DNA of 11,397 nt from an uncultured bacterium (lineage in GTDB: Bacteria > Bacteroidota > Bacteroidia > Bacteroidales > JACABE01). Below the pieces are notes generated by a model that did no database searches, was not told the DNA's origin, and saw only the letters and a program-made list of their open reading frames with translations. Every line of letters starts with the position of its first letter. Position 1 is the first letter of the stretch. Shown here piece by piece: positions 1 to 5,884 of this stretch. A program made the translations under genes and the position numbers. The stretch covers positions 1 to 11,397 of the forward strand of contig CAIWDQ010000347.1 in NCBI GenBank assembly GCA_903911455.1, read 5' to 3'.

Positions 1-1
1 C

Positions 2-154
2 ATTGAGATAATTAATCTTCTTGGGCAATCTCTTTATTCATCTTATATATATAATAAAACTACAATAGATGTTTCCGCTTTCGCGAAAGGGGTTTATATC
101 TTAAAACTTAATACAGATAAGGGCATGGTGGTGAAGAAGTTTGTGAAGGAATAG
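2..154 (+). CDS. C-terminal end of a T9SS type A sorting-domain protein (partial)
   Basis: This is the last 50 codons and the TAG stop of a gene that begins left of the window. The visible peptide reads IEIINLLGQSLYSS, then IDVSAFAKGVYILKLNTDKG and KKFVKE. That is the usual pattern of the type IX secretion C-terminal sorting domain: an 'N..G' turn, an 'i-dls-l-kGvYil-l' strand and a final 'g-xx-KK' strand. In this family the tail directs a Sec-exported protein through the outer membrane and is removed by the sorting machinery. The catalytic or adhesive part lies outside the window, so the cargo's function cannot be told. No start codon is visible. The match is by motif memory only, but the pattern is very characteristic. 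Confidence 0.85.
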   Translation: MEIINLLGQSLYSSYIYNKTTIDVSAFAKGVYILKLNTDKGMVVKKFVKE

Positions 155-169
155 GTCTTAATAACTAGG

Positions 170-262
170 CACGACATTTATGTCGTGTGGATAATAATCA
201 AAAGCATTTGGCCTTAAGGACAACAATCCATTCCATGCATTACAACGCCCTAAAGGACGTTG
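170..262. repeat. Cluster of three short palindromes (possible REP-like or terminator region)
   Basis: Three hairpin-capable sequences follow the T9SS-tail gene. The first is CACGACA-TTTA-TGTCGTG at 170-187 (7-bp perfect stem). The second is TTG-g-CCTTAAGG-a-CAA at 208-223. The third is CAACG-c-CC-TAAA-GG-a-CGTTG at 243-262 (5 bp, one C-A mismatch, 2 bp). The second and third share the same design, a single mismatch between an outer arm and a CC...GG core. No T-run follows the first hairpin, so it is not a classical intrinsic terminator. The cluster could stabilise or end the upstream mRNA, or be a REP-type repeat; this cannot be decided without a genome search. Confidence 0.45.
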
Positions 263-285
263 CTAATTATAAAAAGGAATAAATT

Positions 286-320
286 AATTACGAATTAAAA
301 ATTACGAATTAAGAATAAAA
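286..320. repeat. 7-bp-period tandem repeat (AATTACG family)
   Basis: Five consecutive heptamers can be read in phase from 286: AATTACG, AATTAAA, AATTACG, AATTAAG, AATAAAA. The block ends four bases before the -7 box of the antitoxin gene. The same heptamer recurs at 7354-7381, inverted at 7407-7420, and as AATTATG at 11376-11396. Confidence 0.7.
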
Positions 321-324
321 GTAG

Positions 325-332
325 TATCTTTG
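325..332 (+). promoter_or_regulatory. Bacteroidetes-type -7 box for the UPF0175 antitoxin
   Basis: TATCTTTG matches the TAnnTTTG -7 element of Bacteroidetes primary sigma promoters. It lies 13 bases before the ATG at 346, so the leader would be only a few bases long. No clear -33 TTTG is seen; that position is occupied by the 7-bp repeat. Confidence 0.55.
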
Positions 333-345
333 TAAAAAAAATAAT

Positions 346-606
346 ATGAATACACATACTATAAAAATAGATTTTCCTTCTGACATTTTATTAACTCTGA
401 ATGAAAATGAAAACGAACTAAAACAAGATATTAAATTTTCATTAGCTATCAGACTATATAAGTTACAAAAATTAACAATTGGCAAAGCTTCACAAATTGC
501 CGGTTTGTCGAGATATGAATTTGAAACATTGCTTTCTGAAAATGATGTTCCAATCTCAAATTTGACAATAGAAGATGTTATAAAAGATTCTCAAAAGCTA
601 AAATAA
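346..606 (+). CDS. UPF0175-family antitoxin-like protein
   Basis: An 86-residue protein. The central stretch, about residues 28-66, reads KFSLAIRLYKLQKLTIGKAS followed by QIAGLSRYEFETLLSENDVP. This is the UPF0175 signature: a helix with 'A..LY..g.ls.gkAa.iAGls..eF...L...gip', resembling a helix-turn-helix. Members are usually 80-90 residues and are commonly the first gene of a pair with a PIN-like DUF3368 toxin, acting as antitoxin and probable autorepressor. The order fits: one base after the TAA a second ATG opens a PIN-like start at 608, but that gene is cut off. The antitoxin therefore appears orphaned. It has its own -7 box at 325-332 and no obvious Shine-Dalgarno, only an A-rich leader, which is normal in this phylum. 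The family assignment is fairly secure; DNA binding and toxin neutralisation are inferred. Confidence 0.8.
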   Translation: MNTHTIKIDFPSDILLTLNENENELKQDIKFSLAIRLYKLQKLTIGKASQIAGLSRYEFETLLSENDVPISNLTIEDVIKDSQKLK

Positions 607-607
607 T

Positions 608-670
608 ATGAAAAACGGACTGGTTATTGCTGATTCAGGACCAATAATTTCTTTAGCTCTTACCAATTAA
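608..670 (+). pseudogene. Truncated PIN-like (DUF3368-type) toxin remnant
   Basis: An ATG one base after the antitoxin stop opens a 20-codon frame reading MKNGLVIADSGPIISLALTN, then TAA. 'vIaDSgPlIsLa' is the usual N-terminus of DUF3368/PIN-domain toxins, whose first conserved Asp (here D9) is one of the metal-binding acidic residues of the nuclease fold. The family is normally about 150-170 residues, so nearly the whole domain is missing. Recognisable similarity ends around codon 18 (659-661), which coincides with the stop codon of the convergent arginine deiminase gene at 660-662. The last codons are therefore deiminase sequence read backwards. I infer a deletion or insertion that fused the two loci. 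The peptide could not be an active nuclease. Confidence 0.75.
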
Positions 671-1910
671 TAGCATCTCTCCAGACAGGCATCGTCATAC
701 ATCTGGCACCACCACCACCTCTTGGTAATTCGGAACCATCAAGCGTTACTACAAAGCTTTTGTAATCTTTCATTTCTTTGCGTCCTTTAAGGATGTCTTT
801 TGCTTTGATAACTTCAAAACCATTTTTATTTAATTCTTCAATAGTGTAACTGTTACGGGCATAACCCATCACTTTACCAGGTCCTAATGCAAAGAAATTA
901 GCGCCACTATGCCATTGTTCTCTCTGTTGTATCCATAAATCATCAGGCAAACCACAGGTAATAGGTTTTAAGTTGAAGTTGAGGACTGCAAGTGCTTCCA
1001 TAAAGTTATTTCTGTAGCGAATGAAATTAACTTTACCATTAGCAATCTGGATATGTACTGTTTGATATTTACTGTGACGGGCAATTAGTGGTTCGTAAAT
1101 CATACATTTATCTGCATCCAGAAAAGTAAAAACCATATCAAGATGGATAAAAGATTCAGGTTTATAGGGTAGCTCCTGAACAACAATATTCATAGTAGTT
1201 TTACTCTCTTTGAATCTTTCAATTAAAAAATCAACTGCTTTAGTATTTGAACGCGTACCTAATCCTATGAATATAACATCTTCGCGAGCAATCAAAACAT
1301 CACCTCCTTCAATAGTTAATTCAGGGTCATAATCGCGGTAATTGATAGGATTAATGGTTTTTGCACTTACGGTATGACTATGGTCAAAAATAGTTTCCAT
1401 GATCTTTGCTTCTCTTGCACGAACAGTATTAGCCATCTTGCTTATAAGTACGTTGTTGTACATTGAAATAGAAGCGTCGCGCATAAAGAAAAAGTTGTGC
1501 AACGATCGTAATGAGTATCTCTCCTGACTTAGAAAATTGGTTAAATTGTCTTTCTTCATCTCAACACCCTCAATCATTGCAGTAGCAAAAGCGTAATTGT
1601 CTAACTCCATTAAATCATCATACACATGGTCAGCATGTTCGTTAGTACAAACTTTATAGGCTAATTCCTTTTTAATATTATCACTCTGAATGGCTTCTAC
1701 CAGTAAATCTTTAACTTCATAAACATTAGTATATTTACGAAGAACACCTTCAAATTCACAATATTCTTTAGTGGCAACAGTTAAGTTTAAGATATCACTA
1801 TACAATGCTCTCTCAGCATTCTGAGGGGTCATGTTTTCAATTTCGCTTCCCGGATGATGGATGATTACGGCTTGTAATTCTCCTATTTCTGAATTAATAT
1901 TAACCTTCAT
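660..1910 (-). CDS. arcA: Arginine deiminase
   Basis: A 416-residue cytoplasmic enzyme hydrolysing L-arginine to L-citrulline and ammonia. Known bacterial and mycoplasma arginine deiminases are about 400-420 residues, so it is full length. All expected active-site landmarks are visible: FFMRDAS with D145, the EGGD block at 201-204 (E201), the HLD pair at H256/D258, R220 in GLGTRSN, and the nucleophile C404 in GGGGARCMTMP close to the C-terminus. The protein ends in W416, like mycoplasma enzymes, so its 3' end is intact although it lies directly against a foreign-looking junction. It has its own well-formed promoter (1925-1956) and starts about 15 bases from the -7 box. No ornithine carbamoyltransferase, carbamate kinase or arginine/ornithine antiporter gene lies beside it, so the full ADI pathway is not encoded here. 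An agmatine deiminase or amidinotransferase is unlikely given the motifs and size. Confidence 0.93.
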   Translation of the reverse strand: MKVNINSEIGELQAVIIHHPGSEIENMTPQNAERALYSDILNLTVATKEYCEFEGVLRKYTNVYEVKDLLVEAIQSDNIKKELAYKVCTNEHADHVYDDLMELDNYAFATAMIEGVEMKKDNLTNFLSQERYSLRSLHNFFFMRDASISMYNNVLISKMANTVRAREAKIMETIFDHSHTVSAKTINPINYRDYDPELTIEGGDVLIAREDVIFIGLGTRSNTKAVDFLIERFKESKTTMNIVVQELPYKPESFIHLDMVFTFLDADKCMIYEPLIARHSKYQTVHIQIANGKVNFIRYRNNFMEALAVLNFNLKPITCGLPDDLWIQQREQWHSGANFFALGPGKVMGYARNSYTIEELNKNGFEVIKAKDILKGRKEMKDYKSFVVTLDGSELPRGGGGARCMTMPVWRDAINW

Positions 1911-1924
1911 TTACAAATTTTTTG

Positions 1925-1956
1925 CAAAGATAGTGCTTTATAAGCATCTATACAAA
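1925..1956 (-). promoter_or_regulatory. Promoter of the arginine deiminase gene
   Basis: On the minus strand, TTTG (1956-1953) is followed after exactly 20 bases by TATCTTTG (1932-1925). These match the -33 TTTG and -7 TAnnTTTG elements at the preferred spacing for Bacteroidetes. Transcription would begin roughly 5-8 bases before the ATG at 1910. This is the best-formed promoter in the window. Confidence 0.75.
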
Positions 1957-1996
1957 CTTACAAAATGAAAAGAGGAAATAGAAACTATAGGCATTT

Positions 1997-2017
1997 CAAA
2001 CTCCAAACTTCAAACTA
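1997..2017. repeat. 7-bp-period tandem repeat (CAAACTN family)
   Basis: Three heptamers, CAAACTC, CAAACTT and CAAACTA, lie end to end immediately after the stop codon of the HlyD-family gene (stop at 2019-2021, minus strand). The sequence differs from the AATTACG family elsewhere in the window, but the period is the same. Confidence 0.65.
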
Positions 2018-2018
2018 C

Positions 2019-3341
2019 TTAGTTTCCTGAAGTATGTTTTTTGAATACTGACTTGATAGGATTAAGTATTCTAACGATTAAACGAATATCATCTGTAATA
2101 ATTTCGGCTGTGCCAGAAAGATCATTGTTAAACTCCAATTTCTTACCATAATTAGTAATAAGAGTATCGGGAAGTGCTATCTCAACCATGTAATTATTAT
2201 CAGTTGCAGTAAGCGAAACCTTATTAACTGTGCCATTTACAGTACCATATTCCATGTATGGAAAACCAGCAAGCAAAATATTAACATGCTGTCCGGTTTT
2301 TACTTTACCAGCTCCTTCCAAAGGCAGGTTTACCTTACCTAACAAATGACTTTTACCCTGTGGAACTACAGTTAAAACCTTATCACCAGTAGTTATATTC
2401 TGATTCTCCGCCCAAAATCTGTTAAAAGAAACCTTACCACTGCAAGGAGCAATTAATAAATAAGTCTGCTCCCAGGCATTAATCTGATTCAATAAGTTAT
2501 CATAAGATTGTGTAAGTGATTGACTAATTTTCTTCTGCGCATCCTCTGACTGAAGTTGAAGATCAAGTATCTGTTGCTGTAATTGAGTTAATTGAATCTT
2601 AGTATTGGCAAGATTTGTTCTTGCACCTTCAAAAGCATATTTCTTTTGAAGATATACACTTTCCGACTTCTCCAAATCAGCTGATGAATTAACTTGTTTA
2701 GTATTTAAAACAGAATCTCTTCGGTATTGTGAATATGCAAGTTTAAGATCATTTTCAAGAAGATTACGCTGAGCAAATAGTCTGTCGTAATACAAATTTG
2801 TCATCTTAATCTGATCATTAATAGCATTTATCTTTTTAGAATAATAACTAAGATTATTAAAGTTATTAAGATCATTAATTGATTTAAGAAAAGTAGCAAA
2901 AGCAGGTTGAAGATCTCCAAGTCCATTAAACTGATTAAAAGAAGATAATTGCTCGTCTGATATGCTTGAAATTTTATTAATACTAAGTTTAAAGCTAGTA
3001 AGATTATCTTTTAGAAGCCTCAACATTTCATAATTAGCCGGGTTTTCAATAAGAGCAAGGACCTGTCCTTTATTCACAATTTGATTATCTATAATAAACA
3101 ATTTAGATAACTTACCTGTGCTTTTAGCAACCAAAGTTGCTGGAAGATTCTCTGAAGTTATAGTAACGGGCGCACTTATAATATCAGGATATTTGAAAAA
3201 CCAGCTGCCAATTAACATAATCAAAATAACTGCCAGAATAACAGTAATGCCATAGCGGATGACACTATTGGGAGTTTTTCCAAGAATGTCCTCTATTTCT
3301 TCGCTTCGCAGCTCTATATGGCTCCCATTTTCTTCAGTCAT
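2019..3341 (-). CDS. HlyD-family membrane fusion (periplasmic adaptor) protein
   Basis: A 440-residue adaptor of the kind that links an inner-membrane ABC exporter to an outer-membrane channel. A short cytoplasmic N-terminus (HIELRSEEIEDILGKTPNSV) precedes one transmembrane helix at about 29-49. A first lipoyl half-domain follows (about 70-100, GKLSKLFIIDNQIVNKGQVL). A long Q/S/N/L-rich coiled-coil hairpin spans about 100-295, then the second lipoyl half (about 296-326, APCSGKVSF and TGDKVLTVVP) and a beta-barrel region up to about 425. In Bacteroidetes such proteins usually pair with a peptidase-domain ABC transporter exporting peptides or bacteriocins. No ABC transporter or TolC-like gene is visible here. 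The gene starts 15 bp after the MOSC-MogA stop with no promoter in the gap, suggesting cotranscription. The fold is secure; the substrate is unknown. Confidence 0.88.
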   Translation of the reverse strand: MTEENGSHIELRSEEIEDILGKTPNSVIRYGITVILAVILIMLIGSWFFKYPDIISAPVTITSENLPATLVAKSTGKLSKLFIIDNQIVNKGQVLALIENPANYEMLRLLKDNLTSFKLSINKISSISDEQLSSFNQFNGLGDLQPAFATFLKSINDLNNFNNLSYYSKKINAINDQIKMTNLYYDRLFAQRNLLENDLKLAYSQYRRDSVLNTKQVNSSADLEKSESVYLQKKYAFEGARTNLANTKIQLTQLQQQILDLQLQSEDAQKKISQSLTQSYDNLLNQINAWEQTYLLIAPCSGKVSFNRFWAENQNITTGDKVLTVVPQGKSHLLGKVNLPLEGAGKVKTGQHVNILLAGFPYMEYGTVNGTVNKVSLTATDNNYMVEIALPDTLITNYGKKLEFNNDLSGTAEIITDDIRLIVRILNPIKSVFKKHTSGN

Positions 3342-3356
3342 CCTGAATATAATTAT

Positions 3357-4289
3357 TTAATGTGTGTCAAGATTATTTAACATATAAACCAGATGCTCCA
3401 TTGTTTTAAGAATCTCCGGCATATATTCATTAACTGCTTTAACACTCCCCGGCAACGTATAAACCAGAGAGTTCTTCATCAAACCTGAAACACCACGACT
3501 TAATAAAGCATTAGGTTTTTCCTGTCCGAACTTCATACGAATCATTTCCATAATACCCGGTATCTCTTTATCAAGCATAAGCTTTACAACATCTGGAGTT
3601 ATATCTCTTAACCCAATACCTGTTCCACCAGTAGTAAATATAAAATCAACATTATCCTCTTTTGCTTGTAGAAGATGTTGTTTTAATAAATATTCATCAT
3701 CAGGAATTATAATAGTATTAAATTTAATTTCTTTCCCAACTTTAAGGAAGTGTTCTGTTAGTATCTCTTTGATCCTAACACCACTTCTATCCTCATATTC
3801 ACCGGAACTTGCTCTATCGCTAAGAGTAATAATAGTAGCATTAAAAACTTTTGGGAAGTATTGAAGCACATCGTTAGCTTTTAAGGTGCCACCCTTTATA
3901 ACTCTTGCAAAGATACCTTCTTTAGGCATCACACAATTACCAACTTCACGATAAATAGCACAAGAATCACCATGACAATGTTTCCCTATTTGAGTAATTT
4001 GAAGTTCAATCGTATCATTCTTCAAAATATCAAGTGGTTTTGTTTTGTATAGTTCAATGCCTTCTGTAGTAATGTTTTCGGCAAACTCACCATATTCTAA
4101 TTTCCTTCCGGCCTGATGCTCAAATTTAGCAATACTTTCTATCCCTAACAAGCTAACTTGACGGTGCCATTTACCTGAATGTGCATCGTTCTTTAAACCA
4201 GTTTCATTTAATTCAATTTGATCAACAGGTATTTTAATTGTTCCTTTCTTTTCGGATATATTTACAGAGATTATTTTTAGTATATTCAT
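3357..4289 (-). CDS. MOSC domain-MogA/MoaB fusion, molybdenum cofactor protein
   Basis: A 310-residue two-domain cytoplasmic protein. Residues 1 to about 145 form a MOSC domain (EFAENITTEGIEL, then KHCHGDSCAIYREVGNCVMP with C105, C110 and C119, and GIFARVIKGG). MOSC domains are sulfur- or molybdenum-cofactor-handling modules. Residues about 150-305 form a MogA/MoaB-type domain: ATIITLSDRASSGEYEDRSG, the nucleotide/molybdopterin loop TTGGTGIGLRDITPDV at 219-234, and LVYTLPGSVKAVNE. By family knowledge this domain binds molybdopterin and, in true MogA, adenylylates it before metal insertion. The fusion of both steps occurs in other anaerobic bacteria. The gene has its own -7 box (4307-4314) and is followed closely by the HlyD-family gene. 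No molybdoenzyme or other moa/moe gene is in the window. Whether the C-terminal half acts as MogA or as the related MoaB cannot be decided from motifs. Confidence 0.88.
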   Translation of the reverse strand: MNILKIISVNISEKKGTIKIPVDQIELNETGLKNDAHSGKWHRQVSLLGIESIAKFEHQAGRKLEYGEFAENITTEGIELYKTKPLDILKNDTIELQITQIGKHCHGDSCAIYREVGNCVMPKEGIFARVIKGGTLKANDVLQYFPKVFNATIITLSDRASSGEYEDRSGVRIKEILTEHFLKVGKEIKFNTIIIPDDEYLLKQHLLQAKEDNVDFIFTTGGTGIGLRDITPDVVKLMLDKEIPGIMEMIRMKFGQEKPNALLSRGVSGLMKNSLVYTLPGSVKAVNEYMPEILKTMEHLVYMLNNLDTH

Positions 4290-4306
4290 AGTATTAATTT
4301 CATCAG

Positions 4307-4337
4307 CAAAAATAGTAATATCTTTTGTATTATCTAA
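4307..4337 (-). promoter_or_regulatory. Putative promoter of the MOSC-MogA gene (and hlyD-like gene)
   Basis: On the minus strand TATTTTTG (4314-4307) matches the TAnnTTTG -7 box. A TTAG (4337-4334), one mismatch from TTTG, lies 19 bases upstream. The start codon at 4289 is 17 bases beyond the -7 box. The -33 part is weak. Confidence 0.5.
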
Positions 4338-4343
4338 CTTCTT

Positions 4344-5696
4344 TTATTTCTTCTTTAACTCAATGAGTGTAATTTCTGGAGGCATACCAATACGACCGGG
4401 ATAACCGATAACACCTAAACCTCTGTTAATATATAAATATTGAGTCCTATTGCCTGTAGACATGGCATATAAGCCAGCCCAAAACTTATAAATAAGTTTG
4501 GCCGGACTCCATTCATAATTATTAGTAGTAATACCCATTTGCATACCATGAGTATGACCGGATAAAGTTAAACCAATGAATTGATATTTCTGACTAATTA
4601 CATATTGCCAGTGAGTAGGATCATGCGAAAGCATTATGAAAAATAAGTTAGTATCAACATTGCCAATAGCTTTATCTATATTGCCAAGTACTGGAAATCT
4701 TGGATTATGACTCCAGTTTTCAACTCCGGCCATGATAATAAATGAAGTATCTTTTTTAATCGTATCATGCTCATTTAATAATAATTTCCATCCTATCCGC
4801 TTTTGAAGCTCGTACATTGCTTTCATATTATCAGCTTTTTCTGCATCAGATTTCCACTTTACATAAAGACCATAATCATGATTACCTAGAATTGAATAAA
4901 CTCCATTTGGAGCTTTAATTTGCTTTAAAGTGTTTTCAAAACGATAGGCTTCATCAGTAGAGAAGTTAACTAAATCACCAGTAAAAACTATAAGATTTGG
5001 ATGCAAATCATTTATAATATCAACAGCATGCTTTAAAGGTTTGTCAGAATACCAGCTTCCAAGATGAATGTCTGATAATTGAACAATCTTATAACCATTA
5101 AACTGTTCGGGAAGATTGTTAAATGACACTTCAACTTTTCGTACTTTAAAGTCAAACACATTACAAGTCATGCCATAAAGCATAATTAATAATATCATAA
5201 ATGCAATACTATTACCTATAAATAATATAAACCTTGGGCGCTTATTTTTAAACTTTTTATAGAAAGCACTTCGTTTAAATAAGAAGAACCATACAAAACG
5301 TAACATTCTATATATATCAGCCAGAAATAAAAAGAGAACAGAAATCGTTTTCACAACAAAGAAAACCATTATATAAGCAGTAAGATAAGTTCTTATGTTC
5401 TGATCCCAGTCTTTAATATTGATAATGATAGAACCTGCAAAATATATTATAGCTGTAATTAACGGCAACCAGTATAATATTTTTGCAATAGTTCTAAAGG
5501 CTAATGTATAGTTATTGATAGCATTTCTAAGAGATTCCCAAAGATAGAAATCCATTATCACCATCAACACCATAAACTGAAGCATTCCTTGATACTTTGG
5601 GAACTTAGACGAAGCTAATGTGATTAATATTATAATCAGCACTAAACAACTGAATGCGACAACATAAAAACTACGGTTAACTTTTTTTAACATCAT
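4344..5696 (-). CDS. Membrane-anchored metallophosphoesterase (YkuE/YaeI-like)
   Basis: A 450-residue protein with about five predicted transmembrane helices in the N-terminal 180 residues (near 11-29, 38-58, 73-93, 107-127 and 155-175) and a calcineurin-like phosphoesterase domain after them. The dinuclear metal motifs are complete and in order: QLSDIHLG (D209, H211), FTGDLVNF (D241), LGNHDYG (N272, H273), MLSHDPTHW (H358) and LSGHTHGMQMG (H381, H383). This arrangement matches the family containing YkuE and YaeI, some of which hydrolyse UDP-diacylglucosamine or other lipid-linked phosphates; here the substrate is unknown. The soluble domain follows an odd number of helices, so which side it faces depends on N-terminal orientation. 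ATG codons at 5696 and 5693 are adjacent; either may start the protein. A -7 box lies at 5716-5723. A gap of 54 bp with a separate promoter separates it from the MOSC-MogA gene. Confidence 0.88.
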   Translation of the reverse strand: MMLKKVNRSFYVVAFSCLVLIIILITLASSKFPKYQGMLQFMVLMVIMDFYLWESLRNAINNYTLAFRTIAKILYWLPLITAIIYFAGSIIINIKDWDQNIRTYLTAYIMVFFVVKTISVLFLFLADIYRMLRFVWFFLFKRSAFYKKFKNKRPRFILFIGNSIAFMILLIMLYGMTCNVFDFKVRKVEVSFNNLPEQFNGYKIVQLSDIHLGSWYSDKPLKHAVDIINDLHPNLIVFTGDLVNFSTDEAYRFENTLKQIKAPNGVYSILGNHDYGLYVKWKSDAEKADNMKAMYELQKRIGWKLLLNEHDTIKKDTSFIIMAGVENWSHNPRFPVLGNIDKAIGNVDTNLFFIMLSHDPTHWQYVISQKYQFIGLTLSGHTHGMQMGITTNNYEWSPAKLIYKFWAGLYAMSTGNRTQYLYINRGLGVIGYPGRIGMPPEITLIELKKK

Positions 5697-5715
5697 TTTA
5701 TTTAATTTGATACAA

Positions 5716-5723
5716 CAAATGTA
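5716..5723 (-). promoter_or_regulatory. Bacteroidetes-type -7 box for the metallophosphoesterase gene
   Basis: The minus strand reads TACATTTG, an exact TAnnTTTG match, 19 bases before the ATG at 5696. No clear TTTG is present at the -33 position. It lies in the 188-bp divergent spacer shared with the thioredoxin-fold gene, for which no comparably good -7 box was found. Confidence 0.5.
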
Positions 5724-5884
5724 ACATTTATATTGTCTTTAGAAGTAATTTTGCACGAAACTTTAACTTAAAGTATGTTAAAACCATTTTAGGTCTATAC
5801 TATTTTGAGCAAAAAAATGTTTAAATACATTGTTGAAATTAATATTAATCAGTTGAATAAATTATTTTAAATCAAAAGAAAGCT

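Noticed and set aside
286..320. Operator sites for the antitoxin
   Set aside because: The repeated heptamer also occurs at unrelated loci in the window, so it is more likely a general intergenic repeat than a specific operator.
660..2018. Mobile element carrying the arginine deiminase gene
   Set aside because: No transposase, terminal inverted repeats or target-site duplication could be seen; only the left junction is evident.
5761..5884. Promoter for the thioredoxin-fold gene
   Set aside because: CTATTTTG near 5799-5806 is only a partial -7 match and no -33 TTTG is correctly spaced, so it is not listed as a feature.
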